64,000 nucleotides of DNA from CAZIXN01 sp039180415 (GCA_039180415.1 JBCDDH010000001.1:1-64000), one strand, 5' to 3'. Counted from the first letter of the stretch, positions 1 through 8,885 are shown. Notes: generated from the letters alone by a model not told the origin. A program made the numbers and translations.

Positions 1-78
1 GGCGGGGGGGGTTGGGGTGTCGCGCTGGGGCATGGGGGGTTCGTTTGGGTTTTTTTCTGGGGGGTCGGGCGTGTTCGT

Positions 79-1365
79 TTACGCCACCCGGCCACCGCCC
101 AACAGACGCTCGTAGAGCGCGAGCAGCTCGCGGTTCATCTTTTCCGCGCCGAAGTGTTCGCGGACGTGGGTCTGCCCGGCTTCGACGGTGCGTTTCCGCA
201 ACGCTTCGTCGGTCAGCATCCGCACGACCGCGTCCGCCAAACGGTCCGTGTCGCCCACCGGCACGAGCAAGCCGGTCCTCTCGTGGACGCACACCGCGGG
301 GATGCCGCCGACGTCGTAGCCCACGATGCCGCAACCGGCCGCGAGCGCCTCGACCAGCACCCGGCTTTGGCCTTCCTGATAGCTGGGCAGCACGCAGACG
401 TCCAGCGCTCGGTACATCTCGGGCATGCGGGCGAAGGGCACGAGGTCGAGCATCCGGACGCGTTGCCGGACGGGCGACGCTTCGATCTTGTCGAGCACCG
501 ACGCGTGGTCGAAGCCATCGCCGACGAACACGACACGCGTATCGGGCACCGCTTCGACGATCGCCGGCAGGGCGTCGATCAGGTCGCTGTGACCCTTGAG
601 CGGGTCGAGTCGAGCGACCAAGCCGATCGTGGGGTAGGCCGGGTTGAGGTCGAACCGGCGTTTGGCTTCGCCCCGCGGTAGATCGGTTGCGAAGCGGTCG
701 AGGTCGACGCCGCTGGGGATGATCTTGAACTTGCCGTGGTGCGTGATGCCGGCTTTGACAAACTCCCGCAGCATCGCCGGCGTGATCGCGACGAGTTGAT
801 CGCAGCGCTTGGCCGCGTGGCGCTCGAGGGCCACGTAGAACCGACGCACCAGCGGGTTTTGGCGGGTGTGGAACGGAAGGCCGTGCACGGTGTGGACGAC
901 CTTGGGGCGGGTGCCGACGCTGCGACGTAGAAATTCACGCCCCATGCGTTCCGACAACTCGTCGGAGAGGTTGCCGCTTTCGACCGCTTCGAGCAGGCCT
1001 TCGGAGGCGGCGGGGTCGCGGGGCGGTGTTCGTCGTTGGCTCCACGCGGCAGCGCGGCCGAGGATGCCGGCTTTGCTCGAGTGGGTATGCACGACATCGG
1101 GCCGCAGTTCTCGGACGAGTTTTTGGAGTTCGCGGTAGCACCGCCAATCGGTGAGCGGAGCGATCTCGCGCACGAGCGTTGGAATCTCGTGCAGCGTTGT
1201 GCCACTCGCTTTGGCTTCATCCAATAGGGAGCCTTCCGGGCCGTGGATCGGGCCGTAGGCGAGGTGGACGTCGTGGCCGGCCGAGACCTGCGCGGCGCAG
1301 GACATCACGGTGTTCTGCTGGGCGCCGCCGAGGATCAGCCGCGTGATGACGTGGAGGATCTTCAC
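79..1365 (-). CDS. GT4-family glycosyltransferase
   Basis: Retaining GT-B glycosyltransferase of family 4, expected to transfer a sugar from a nucleotide-sugar donor to a cell-surface glycan or lipid in the cytoplasm. The N-terminus ILHVITRLILGGAQQ is the usual glycine-rich acceptor-domain start. The C-terminal half has PSGVDLDRF and the E-x7-E motif in YQEGQSRVLVEALAAG, which binds the donor. About 40 extra residues sit between the AGILGRAAAW segment and VHTVHGLPFH. The GTG start overlaps the truA stop in a GTGA, so the two are translationally coupled. The upstream open frame continues into truA only because of the truA frameshift, so I do not use that longer start. Substrate unknown. Confidence 0.87.
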   Translation of the reverse strand: MKILHVITRLILGGAQQNTVMSCAAQVSAGHDVHLAYGPIHGPEGSLLDEAKASGTTLHEIPTLVREIAPLTDWRCYRELQKLVRELRPDVVHTHSSKAGILGRAAAWSQRRTPPRDPAASEGLLEAVESGNLSDELSERMGREFLRRSVGTRPKVVHTVHGLPFHTRQNPLVRRFYVALERHAAKRCDQLVAITPAMLREFVKAGITHHGKFKIIPSGVDLDRFATDLPRGEAKRRFDLNPAYPTIGLVARLDPLKGHSDLIDALPAIVEAVPDTRVVFVGDGFDHASVLDKIEASPVRQRVRMLDLVPFARMPEMYRALDVCVLPSYQEGQSRVLVEALAAGCGIVGYDVGGIPAVCVHERTGLLVPVGDTDRLADAVVRMLTDEALRKRTVEAGQTHVREHFGAEKMNRELLALYERLLGGGRVA

Positions 1366-2157
1366 GTTTCGGCGACCTCGTCCTGCTTGTACCGGATCCA
1401 TTCCAGCGCCAACCCCTGCGGCGGCAGGGTCGGGCCGGCGTTGCGGCGGTCGTTGGTGTGGAAGCAGTGCCGGACGGTGTCGTAGCGCAGGCGTCCCCGG
1501 CCGATGTCCACAAGCGTGCCGGCGATGATGCGAACCATGTTGTAGAGGAAGCCGCTGCCCGAGACGACGATGTGCAGCTCCGGGCCGGTAGGCAGTTCGT
1601 GGGGTTCGACGCGGCAGTCGTGGACGGTGCGGACGGTGGACTGCCTTCCGTGCCCCGCGTTGGTGAAGGCTTCGAAGTCGTGCTCGCCGATCAGGTCCCG
1701 CGCGGCGTCCTGCATGAAGGGCAGGTCCATCGGTTCGTAGCCGTGGTAGACGAGGTGGCGGATCGCGAGCGGCTTGCGGGGGGTCGGTGAAGACGCGGTA
1801 GCGGTACTGCTTGGAGACGACGTCGCCGATCACGTTGAAGTCATCGTCGACGGGCTCGGCCCGGAGGACGTCGATGTCGTCGGGGAGCCGGCCGGAGATG
1901 GCGCGGGCGAGGCGGTCGGGGGGGATCGGCGTGTCGGCGTCGAACTGGGCGCACTGGCCGAAGGCGTGGACGCCCGAGTCGGTGCGGGACGCGCCCAGGA
2001 CGTGGACCTTGCCCGACGCGGGGCGGACGACCTCGCGGACGGCGCGTTGGACCTCGGCCTGAACGGTGCGGAGCTCGGTGCCGTCGGGTTGGGGTTGGCG
2101 TTGCCAGCCGTGGAAGGCGGAGCCGTCGTAGGCGAGGGTGAGTTTGAAGCGTTGCAT
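1362..2157 (-). pseudogene. truA: tRNA pseudouridine(38-40) synthase TruA, frameshifted
   Basis: TruA converts U38-U40 of tRNA anticodon arms to pseudouridine. The first part (LTLAYDGSAFHGWQRQ, then RTDSGVHA with the catalytic Asp near residue 60) is in one frame. The second part (MDLPFMQDAARDL, then GSGFLYNMVRIIAG) is in another. The break lies in a run of six G on the + strand at 1778-1783; removing one base restores FTDPRKPLAIRHLVYHGYEP and gives about 264 residues, normal for TruA. Both halves look intact and conserved, so a homopolymer sequencing error is as likely as a real mutation. The downstream glycosyltransferase overlaps by 4 bp. Confidence 0.85.
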
Positions 2158-2477
2158 CGGCGAGGTGGCAAGGTTATCGGGAGTCGGACCGGCGCTCTTG
2201 GGCTTTGGTTTTCTTGGGGTTGATTTCTTTCATCGTGGAACGGGGCGTGGGCCGATGGTGGGTGGGTCGCAGGGAGGCGTCATGCCGTTCGTTACGCCGA
2301 GTTCATGGAAGAGGTCGGGGGCCGAGTCGACGCCGTGTCCGTTCCACGAGTTGGGCGACGCGCGTTGCGGAGGCCGATGGTCGCTCGCCGCTTTGCACGA
2401 GGCGTTTGCCGTGTGCCTAGGCGGGGGCCACCTGAGTTGTCCGACGTACCAACGCCTCGCCTGGGAGCAACAAGGTC
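2158..2477. other. intergenic region, no gene seen
   Basis: This divergent spacer lies between the truA start and the recombinase reading frame. Open frames here have no recognisable protein features. If the recombinase really starts at one of its internal GTG codons, the gap is up to 550 bp. No clear promoter or hairpin was found. Confidence 0.4.
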
Positions 2478-3599
2478 TTGAGTCGCCACCCCTCCAACGC
2501 ATTGAGCCACCCGACCGCGTCCCCCCTGCCTTGGGCGCGTCCGGCCAAGAGTCGCAGCCAAGCGGAAGCCGACGGGGCTTCTCCGCCTTCCGGGTTGTCG
2601 GGCTTACCGTCGACGGGCACGCCGTCGTTACGCCTGACCACCGACGAGCCGGTGGACCCCAACCAACCGCCGGCATCGACCCCACCCAAAAAGCCGGCTA
2701 AGAAACCGGTGTCGCGATTCGACGCGCCGGTACGCGATTTCCTTACGTTTTGCAAGGTCGAATGCGGCTTCGCCCCGGCGACGTTGGGCGCCTACGCGGC
2801 CGACTTGCGCGACCTGTGGGTTTGGATGGTTGAGCAGAAGCACAAGGGTTGGGAGGACCTGAATTTCGAGCAGATCACGGCGCACCTGCGGGCGTTGCAG
2901 GACAAGGGCTTGGCCGTAGCGTCGATCGCGCGGCACGTCGCGACGATCCGGGTGTTCGGGCGATTCCTCAAGTCGCGGGAGGTCCTCGAGTTCGACCCGG
3001 CCGAGGAACTCAGCCAACCGGCGCGGTGGAAGAAGTTGCCCAACGTGCTCGGGCAGGACGACATGCAACGGCTGCTCGCGTCGCCCGACGCCGACTCGGC
3101 GTTGTACCTGCGAGACGTTGCGCTGCTGGAGTTGCTGTACGCCGGCGGGCTGCGGGCGTCGGAGGCGGCGTCGCTGGACGTCGGCGGGGTGCAGCGCGAG
3201 TTGCAGATCGTCCGCGTGCTGGGCAAGGGCAGCAAGGAACGGATCATCCCGATCGGCGGGCCGGCGTTGCGGGCGTTGGAGCGGTACATCGACGACTTGC
3301 GTCCCGATTTGGTGAAGCAGCCCACGGACATGGTGTTCCTGTCGCGGACGGGCCAGCCGATCACGCGGGTCGTGGTCTGGCAGATCGTTAAGCGTCACGC
3401 GGAGAAGGCCGGCCTCGACGACGTGCACCCGCACACGCTGCGGCACAGCTTCGCGACGCACCTGCTGGCCGGCGGGGCGGACCTGCGGGTGGTGCAGGAG
3501 TTGCTGGGCCACTCGAACATTGCCACGACCGAGGTGTACACGCACGTCGATCGCTCCAGGCTGAAGGAAGTGTTGGCGCGGTTCCACCCGCGGCCGTAG
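2478..3599 (+). CDS. xerD: Tyrosine recombinase, XerC/XerD family
   Basis: Site-specific recombinase of the family that resolves chromosome dimers. A SAM-like core-binding domain (FLTFCKVECG onward) precedes the catalytic domain. All catalytic residues are visible, numbered from the TTG start: R226 (GGLRASEA), K250 (GKGSKER), H319 and R322 (HTLRHSF), H345 (LGHSN) and nucleophile Y354 (EVYTHV). The long frame gives 373 residues, with a proline-rich N-terminus of some 75 residues that the family lacks. In-frame GTG codons at 2652 and 2709 would give 315 or 296 residues, and the latter matches the usual XerD length, so the start is uncertain. No phage or transposon genes lie nearby, which favours a housekeeping Xer role over a mobile integrase. 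Confidence 0.87.
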   Translation: MSRHPSNALSHPTASPLPWARPAKSRSQAEADGASPPSGLSGLPSTGTPSLRLTTDEPVDPNQPPASTPPKKPAKKPVSRFDAPVRDFLTFCKVECGFAPATLGAYAADLRDLWVWMVEQKHKGWEDLNFEQITAHLRALQDKGLAVASIARHVATIRVFGRFLKSREVLEFDPAEELSQPARWKKLPNVLGQDDMQRLLASPDADSALYLRDVALLELLYAGGLRASEAASLDVGGVQRELQIVRVLGKGSKERIIPIGGPALRALERYIDDLRPDLVKQPTDMVFLSRTGQPITRVVVWQIVKRHAEKAGLDDVHPHTLRHSFATHLLAGGADLRVVQELLGHSNIATTEVYTHVDRSRLKEVLARFHPRP

Positions 3600-3681
3600 A
3601 CGACTTCATCGTGAGAAACGCCGGCGGTTCTCGCTTCCACGTCGCGGACTCGTGCCGGGTCGGGCGCGATAGGCTGGAGCC

Positions 3682-4161
3682 ATGACCGGCTTCCCGAATC
3701 CCGACGACCCGTACGGCCAGCCTTCCGCGTTCGAAGCGCCCCGGCCGCGCGTGGTCCTGTGGTTCAAGGTGTACCTGTTCGTCTCGATCGCGTTCGGCGC
3801 GTTGATGGCGTTATCGGGCTTGGCGGCGTTGAGCGATCCGGCGGCCGCGCTCGACAGCATGCGGCAATCGGGGCAGGTCCCGCCGGGTTCGACGCTCACG
3901 CTCGACGACATGCGGATGCTGGGATGGGTCTACGGCATCGCGGGGCTGATCGGCGTGGCGCTGCCGATCGCGTGGTTCCTGGTCCCGCGGGGCAACGTGA
4001 AATGGATATTGGGCATCGTGTTGATTGCGCTGGGGATGCCGGGTTTGGTCACGTTGGTCGTGTTGGTGCCGCTGCTGATCTTCTGGGTACGAGAAGATTG
4101 CAAGGCGTGGTGCCAGGGGCAGGCGGCCGCGGAAGCCCGGCGGCGTGAGCCCTGGGCGTGA
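3682..4161 (+). CDS. Hypothetical small membrane protein
   Basis: 159 residues, family not recognised. A short proline-rich hydrophilic N-terminus is followed by a hydrophobic helix (VYLFVSIAFGALMALSG), an acidic loop of about 40 residues with a DSMRQSGQVPPGSTLTLDD stretch, and two close hydrophobic helices (GIAGLIGVALPIAWFLV and ILGIVLIALGMPGLVTLVV). The charged C-terminus is probably cytoplasmic. It stands alone 80 bp after the recombinase on the same strand. Confidence 0.6.
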   Translation: MTGFPNPDDPYGQPSAFEAPRPRVVLWFKVYLFVSIAFGALMALSGLAALSDPAAALDSMRQSGQVPPGSTLTLDDMRMLGWVYGIAGLIGVALPIAWFLVPRGNVKWILGIVLIALGMPGLVTLVVLVPLLIFWVREDCKAWCQGQAAAEARRREPWA

Positions 4162-4167
4162 AGTGCG

Positions 4168-4557
4168 TCAGGCGTCAGGCGTCGCGTGCGCTCGGAGATC
4201 GTTCAGCGTGACCACCTTGAGGGCGGCTTCGTGCGTTGCGCCGAGCACCACCGGTGGCGCGCAGCCCGCGTCGAGCGCTTCTTTCCACCGGCCCACGCAC
4301 AGGCACCAGCGGTCGCCCGGCTTGAGCCCCGGGAAGCGGAACTGCGGTCGGGGCGTGGACAGATCGTTCCCGGCCGCGGCGGTGAAGGCCAGGAACTCGG
4401 CGGTCATCACGGCGCAGAGGGTGTGGCGTCCCGGGTCGTCCGGTCGGTCGACACAGCAGCCGGTGCGGGTGTAGCCGGTGACCGGGTCCAGCGAGCAGGT
4501 CTGCAAAGGCTGCCCCAGCACGTTGCGGGGCACCGGAGGCGGGGCGGGCACGATCAT
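4168..4557 (-). CDS. DUF2237 family protein
   Basis: Closely matches the DUF2237 pattern: NVLGQPLQTCSLDPVTGYTR, a GCC pair, GRHTLCAVMTAEFL, GNDLSTP, FPGLKPGDRWCLC and a C-terminal APPVVLGATHE segment. Conserved cysteines (QTC, GCC, LC, CLC) suggest metal or redox chemistry, but no function is established for the family. The start is taken at MIVPAPPP; another Met six codons upstream is possible. The gene ends 6 bp from the convergent membrane-protein gene. Confidence 0.85.
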   Translation of the reverse strand: MIVPAPPPVPRNVLGQPLQTCSLDPVTGYTRTGCCVDRPDDPGRHTLCAVMTAEFLAFTAAAGNDLSTPRPQFRFPGLKPGDRWCLCVGRWKEALDAGCAPPVVLGATHEAALKVVTLNDLRAHATPDA

Positions 4558-4639
4558 GCGGCAGGTTATGCACAACCCTGCGGTGGTTGGGGGCGGGTCA
4601 GATCACGGTTCACGGATTGCCGCTAGATTGGTCGCGTCC

Positions 4640-4760
4640 CATAAAGTGCCTGTTGCACAGGCAGGCATGGACGGCCCACGCTTTTTCACAGAAAATTGTG
4701 GGCGCACGCTCAAGTGAGCGTCGAAAACGAAAAGGCCCCGAAGGACTTGGGGTTTTGAGG
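4640..4760 (+). promoter_or_regulatory. Hairpin-rich leader or small RNA candidate
   Basis: Four inverted repeats follow one another: TGCCTGT-tgc-ACAGGCA (4647-4663), GCCCAC/GTGGGC around an AT-rich loop (about 4674-4702), ACGCTC-aagt-GAGCGT (4703-4718), and a CCCCGA/TTGGGG hairpin followed by TTTT (about 4735-4757). The last resembles an intrinsic terminator. The array lies in the 350-bp gap upstream of the outer-membrane barrel gene, so it may be a structured 5' leader or a separate small RNA. No known riboswitch class was recognised. Confidence 0.35.
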
Positions 4761-4910
4761 GCAACGGAGCCGGCCGTGTAGGTCGGCGTCACTAAGGGCT
4801 AACCCGGTTTTTACGAAGGTCCGCCCCTCTGGTACAAATTTTGCCGCAAGGTATCGTTCCGTCGTCGCGTGGATGGCGGGACGCAGATGATTCAGGGTTC
4901 CCAAGCAAGC

Positions 4911-4916
4911 AAGGAG
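4911..4916 (+). promoter_or_regulatory. Ribosome binding site AAGGAG
   Basis: AAGGAG lies 8 bases before the ATG at 4925. It fixes the start of the barrel protein at the Met that opens a signal peptide, not at the open frame 28 codons upstream. Confidence 0.7.
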
Positions 4917-4924
4917 TCTTTGAC

Positions 4925-5824
4925 ATGTCCATTGGACAAAAGTTTCTCACGACGGCGATCGCCGCTGGCCTGACCGCCACCGCGTTCTCCGCCACCACGG
5001 CTTCGGCCCAAGAAGAGGCCCCGTCGATCAATAACGGCGCGGTTTCGTTCTCGCTCGGTGCCGATGCCCCCACCCAATACGTCTTCCGTGGTTTCGAACT
5101 CGAAGACAGCGGCTTTATCCTCCAGCCTTACGCCGAAGCCAGCTTCGCCATCTACGAAGGCATCGACTTCTACGTCGGCACCTGGAACTCGCTGCACAGC
5201 AATCAGACCAGCACGACCGGCAACAACGAAGTCTGGTTCGAGTCGGACTTCTACGCCGGCTTCGCGTTTGACCTCGAAACCCTCGAGATCCTCGACAACT
5301 TCAGCGTCGACATCTCGTACATCGCTTACCTCTCGCCCAACGGCGGCTTCAGCGACTACCAGGAAATCGACCTCGCCGTCGGCTACGACGACGAAGGCCT
5401 GTGGGGCTTCCTGGGTGAATGGGCCGAAGACCTGTCGTTCAGCCCGTACGGCCTGATCGCCTTCGAGTTCGAAGCCGACGGCGCCGCCGGCGATTCGAAC
5501 AACATCTACATCGAACTCGGCGCGGAATACAGCCGGAACATCGTGGAGTCCGAGGACTACCCCATCGACCTGACCATCCCGGTCGTCGTGGGCCTGTCCA
5601 TCGATGAGTTCTACGCCGACAGCACCGGCGACAACGAGGCCTTCGGCTTCGTCAGCGTCGGGGCCAACTTCGGCGTGCCGCTGAGCTTCATCCCCACCGA
5701 TTTCGGCAGCTGGTCGGCCGGTGCGGGCGTGACCGTGTTCTTCCAGAACGGCGACGTCGCCCTGGACGACAACAGCAGCGACGTCCTGGTCGTCGGCTCC
5801 GTCGGCGTGGCCATGGAGTACTAA
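4925..5824 (+). CDS. Putative outer-membrane beta-barrel (TorF-like porin)
   Basis: A Sec signal peptide (MSIGQKFLTTAIAAG through TTASAQ, cleavage about residue 28) leads into alternating aromatic and polar beta strands such as APTQYVFRGFEL and YAEASFAIYEGIDFYVG. The VFRGFE segment and strand pattern resemble the TorF/TIGR02001 group of predicted outer-membrane proteins. The mature protein is strongly acidic, and the chain ends in a strand with a terminal Tyr (GSVGVAMEY), as barrels often do. Function as a porin is inferred. The gene has a strong ribosome site and is followed by an intrinsic terminator. Confidence 0.72.
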   Translation: MSIGQKFLTTAIAAGLTATAFSATTASAQEEAPSINNGAVSFSLGADAPTQYVFRGFELEDSGFILQPYAEASFAIYEGIDFYVGTWNSLHSNQTSTTGNNEVWFESDFYAGFAFDLETLEILDNFSVDISYIAYLSPNGGFSDYQEIDLAVGYDDEGLWGFLGEWAEDLSFSPYGLIAFEFEADGAAGDSNNIYIELGAEYSRNIVESEDYPIDLTIPVVVGLSIDEFYADSTGDNEAFGFVSVGANFGVPLSFIPTDFGSWSAGAGVTVFFQNGDVALDDNSSDVLVVGSVGVAMEY

Positions 5825-5930
5825 GCCCTCGGCTTAGGCCCGCTCCGCTTCTCCTCGCTTGCCGCGAGCGACCCGCCGCCCTGGAACCCCGGCGAAGCCC
5901 GCACGCACGGAGAAAGAAGCAAGAGACAAC

Positions 5931-5965
5931 CAACCCCGCCCGCGCAAGCGGGCGGGGTTGTTTTT
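5931..5965 (+). terminator. Intrinsic terminator after the barrel gene
   Basis: A ten-base GC-rich stem (CCCCGCCCGC / GCGGGCGGGG) with a GCAA tetraloop is followed by TTGTTTTT. It lies about 110 bp past the stop codon of the barrel gene and faces the convergent ankyrin gene. Confidence 0.85.
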
Positions 5966-5978
5966 CGGCCGCGGCCCG

Positions 5979-7259
5979 TCAACCCACCGTCAACGGCACG
6001 CCGTCGGGATCGCCCGTCGCGTCCGACGCCAGCCGCAGCCGGTGGCCGTCGGGGTCTTCGACGTTCATCTCCCGGCTGCCCCAGGGAAAGTTCGTTGGCT
6101 CTTGCCGGATCGTCGCGCCGCGTTGCCGAAGCTCGGCGTGTAAAGCGTCGACGTCTTCGACCACGACGAACAGCCACGTCCCGGCGTGGCCCTGTTCCCC
6201 CTGGCAGAGAAAGATCGTGACGTCGTGCCGTTGGACGGAAGCGAAACCCTCGACCCGCCAGGCGAGGCCGAACCCGAGTTTCTGGGTGTAGTAATCGAGG
6301 CTGCGCTGGAGGTCGGCGATCCGCAGGATCGGCATCACCGTGCGGAACACGTTGCCGGTGGCCGCGGCTTCGTCGGTGGCGATGCCGTGGTTTTCGAAGC
6401 GACGGATCGCGTCGTCGTCGTCGTTACCCGCCGCCAAGTGCATCGCGGTGTGGCCGTCTTTGTCGCCCAAGCGCGGGTCGGCTCCCAAGTCGAGCAGGAG
6501 ATCGATCATGTCGTGCCGACGCTTCGACACCGCGAGGTGCAACGGCGTGCGGTGGTTCTCGTAACGCGACATCGGTCGGGTCAGCGACGAAGGGTCCTGC
6601 TCGACCACCCGGCGGACCGCTTCGGCATCGCCCACCGCCACGGCGGAGAAGATGTGGTGCTTGGCGCCGCTGCGGAGTAAGAGCTCCGCCACGTCTTGGT
6701 GAACCGTGGCGAAACACGTTGCCCAACCCAGCACGCCCAGCCCGTGGGTGTCGCCGCCGCCGCGGACGTCGCCGCCGGCCCGGATCAGCGCCCGCACCAC
6801 GTCGAGGTGCCCAGACTCCGCGGCGAAGTGCATCGGGTAAGCGTGGTCGCCGCGGTCTCGGGCGTTGGCGTCGGCCCCGCGCTCGAGCAGCAGGCGGACG
6901 ATCTCCGCCTGGCCTTTCGCCGCCGCGAGGTGCAGCGCGGTGCGGCGGTGTTCCTGCAGCCCGGCCCGGGCGAGGGTCGGGTCGCGATCGAGCGCCTCCC
7001 GCACGGACGCGAGGTCCCCGTGGTCCAGCGCGTCCACGAACGGCCGGTGTCGCGCGTCATTGATCTCGTCGACCCGGGCTTTGAGGGCCCGCCAACTCGG
7101 CAAGCCGTAAGCACGGGCCAAATCGCGTTGGGCGTCGCTGAGTGCGGCCGTCGGCCGGTCGCGACGCAAGTCGTCGAGGCGGTCTTTGGCTTGTTTACGC
7201 AGATGTTCCAAGCTCGGCCGGGGGGGCAACGAGCGCGGCGCGGGAGCGGCATCGGACAT
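5979..7259 (-). CDS. Ankyrin-repeat protein fused to a VOC (glyoxalase-like) domain
   Basis: 426 residues. The N-terminal 70 residues are charged and helical (SLEHLRKQAKDRLDDLRRD). Residues about 75-290 form ankyrin repeats, for example RTALHLAAAKGQAEIVRLLLERGADANARD and further TPLHLAVSK and TAMHLAAGN units. Residues about 310-420 form a vicinal-oxygen-chelate domain (PILRIADLQRSLDYYTQKLGF through VEDPDGHRLRL). VOC domains bind metals or small molecules, and ankyrin repeats bind proteins. No signal peptide, so probably cytosolic. Its catalytic role, if any, is unknown. Confidence 0.82.
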   Translation of the reverse strand: MSDAAPAPRSLPPRPSLEHLRKQAKDRLDDLRRDRPTAALSDAQRDLARAYGLPSWRALKARVDEINDARHRPFVDALDHGDLASVREALDRDPTLARAGLQEHRRTALHLAAAKGQAEIVRLLLERGADANARDRGDHAYPMHFAAESGHLDVVRALIRAGGDVRGGGDTHGLGVLGWATCFATVHQDVAELLLRSGAKHHIFSAVAVGDAEAVRRVVEQDPSSLTRPMSRYENHRTPLHLAVSKRRHDMIDLLLDLGADPRLGDKDGHTAMHLAAGNDDDDAIRRFENHGIATDEAAATGNVFRTVMPILRIADLQRSLDYYTQKLGFGLAWRVEGFASVQRHDVTIFLCQGEQGHAGTWLFVVVEDVDALHAELRQRGATIRQEPTNFPWGSREMNVEDPDGHRLRLASDATGDPDGVPLTVG

Positions 7260-7413
7260 GTCGGCAAACCTTCCTTCCGTAACGCCCGGTGTCCGCGTGT
7301 TCGGGCGGGAAGTCAGGTTGGATGTCAGAGCGGGTGGGTGGGTTCGACCCTTTACGCGGACCGTCGGCGACCCAGGTTCGCCAAATTGAAAGTACCGACG
7401 GCGCTTGGCGAGG

Positions 7414-7944
7414 TCAAGACGTTTCGGAGTCGAGGGTTTTCATCAGGTTCGCCATCTCCACCGCTGTGAGCATCGCGCTTCGGCCGGCGTTGCCCATTTT
7501 GGCGCCCGCGCGGTGGATGGCTTGTTCCAACGAATCGCAGGTCAACACGCCGAACACGCAGGGCACGCCCGTGAGCACGCCGACGTCCTTGATGCCCTTG
7601 GCGGTCTGCTCGACGACGTGGTCGTAGTGGTCGGTTTCTCCGCGGATGACGCAGCCGAGGCAGATCGTCGCGGCGTAGTCGCCGGTGTCGGCGAGCTTCC
7701 GCGCGACGGTCGGCAGCTCGAAGGCGCCGGGGACGCGGCAGATGACGAGGTTCTCGCGCGGCCCGCCGAGTTGGTGCCAGGTATCGACCGCGGCGTCGAG
7801 CAGGTGGTCGACGACGAACTCGTTAAACCGGGCGGCGACGATGGCGACGCGGTGGTCGCCGGGTTTGAGCGAGCCGGTGCGTTGATCGGGGGAGCGCGGC
7901 GTGTGGGCGGTGAAGGCGGGCGGATCGTCGGGGGCGTCGGGCAT
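7414..7944 (-). CDS. ribH: 6,7-dimethyl-8-ribityllumazine synthase
   Basis: Lumazine synthase, the penultimate step of riboflavin synthesis, condensing the ribityl-aminouracil with dihydroxybutanone phosphate. Visible family features are ARFNEFVVDHLLDAA (substrate aromatic), PGAFELPTVARKL, CVIRGETDHYDHV with the catalytic His region, and FGVLTCDSLEQA. The start is placed at MPDAPDDPPAF; an in-frame Met 14 codons upstream is possible. The protein is about 176 residues, with a longer N-terminus than most. No other rib genes are adjacent. Confidence 0.93.
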   Translation of the reverse strand: MPDAPDDPPAFTAHTPRSPDQRTGSLKPGDHRVAIVAARFNEFVVDHLLDAAVDTWHQLGGPRENLVICRVPGAFELPTVARKLADTGDYAATICLGCVIRGETDHYDHVVEQTAKGIKDVGVLTGVPCVFGVLTCDSLEQAIHRAGAKMGNAGRSAMLTAVEMANLMKTLDSETS

Positions 7945-8195
7945 GGCGGCGAGTGTAGGGCGGCGGTCTCCAAAGGCAGCGGGCACAAAAACGCCGACGA
8001 CCCGGCATCGGTGGGGGGGCGATGCCTAGTGGGCCGTCGGCGGTGATGGACACGGCACGCCGTATCCGGGAGAGAGTCGGTCGGTTGAGCGGCGGATGGG
8101 TTTCCGCTCGCCCGACGCCGCGTGACATGATGCCCACGCGACGGCCGCGCCGCGTCGGGGGAAGCACCTACGCCGTGGCGGTTTTTTGCGTCGGG

Positions 8196-8885
8196 TCAGA
8201 CGTTTCGACGCCGGGCGTCGGCCGGCGTCAGGCCGGCGCGTTGCACGAGCATCACCAACTCGCCGCGGCTGCGCATCCGCAGCTTGTGGGCGATCCGATC
8301 GCGGTGGGTTTCGATCGTCTTGGCCGAGCGGTGCAGGAGGCCCGCGACTTCGGGCACGCTCAGGCCTTGCCCCAAGAGCGCGAGCACTTCGAGCTCGCGG
8401 GGGGTGAGCACGTCGAGCTCGCCGAGATCGTTCACCTCCGCGCACTCGTAGGTGTAGTCGGAGGGGTGGGCGGGGATGTCGCCGGGGTCGTCGGCGCTGC
8501 GGCGGGTGATGACCAGCACGCCGGGCAACGGGTGGTCGGACGTCTCGTCGGGCTCGGGTCGGTTGGGCGTGGGGTACAGCCAGGCGTGGTGTTGGAAGCC
8601 GCGCCAGATCGTGCGGAACAGCATCGGCTTACGGGTTGACGCGACCTGTTGGAGCACGCGTCGGCGGTCTTCGCAGAACGCGGGCGGGTAGAGCTCGTCG
8701 ATCACGCGGCCCACGATCCGGGCGGGGTCGGCCTTGGGGCCGAAGTAGATCGCGGCGGCCTGCGGGTTGAGGTACGTGATGCGTCCCTCGGCGGTCATGA
8801 GCGTGACGCCGGTGTGCGGCTCGGCGGTGAGGGCGTCCCAGACGAAGCCGGAGACGCCGGCCGGCTGCTGCGGGTCGTCGTGCAT
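8196..8885 (-). CDS. PAS-domain LuxR-type transcriptional regulator
   Basis: 229 residues. The N-terminal PAS-like sensor contains GVTLMTAEGRITYLNPQAAAIYFG and a following RRVLQQVASTRKPMLFRTIWRG. The C-terminus is a LuxR/NarL helix-turn-helix: LTPRELEVLALLGQGLSVPEVA, then HRSAKTIETHRDRIAHKLRM. There is no receiver domain, so the signal is probably a small ligand or cofactor bound by the PAS domain. The open frame continues upstream through a divergent gene, but that part is antisense to the esterase; the start is taken at MHDDPQQP, with the esterase diverging 78 bp away. Confidence 0.82.
   Translation of the reverse strand: MHDDPQQPAGVSGFVWDALTAEPHTGVTLMTAEGRITYLNPQAAAIYFGPKADPARIVGRVIDELYPPAFCEDRRRVLQQVASTRKPMLFRTIWRGFQHHAWLYPTPNRPEPDETSDHPLPGVLVITRRSADDPGDIPAHPSDYTYECAEVNDLGELDVLTPRELEVLALLGQGLSVPEVAGLLHRSAKTIETHRDRIAHKLRMRSRGELVMLVQRAGLTPADARRRNV

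Noticed and set aside
79..2157. One 692-residue TruA-glycosyltransferase fusion protein
   Set aside because: The middle 120 residues are Arg/His/Pro-rich shadow sequence; the true TruA C-terminus is in another frame and the GTGA overlap marks a separate gene.
2478..3599. Integrase of a mobile element
   Set aside because: The catalytic domain fits Xer and there are no phage, transposase or attachment-site features nearby.
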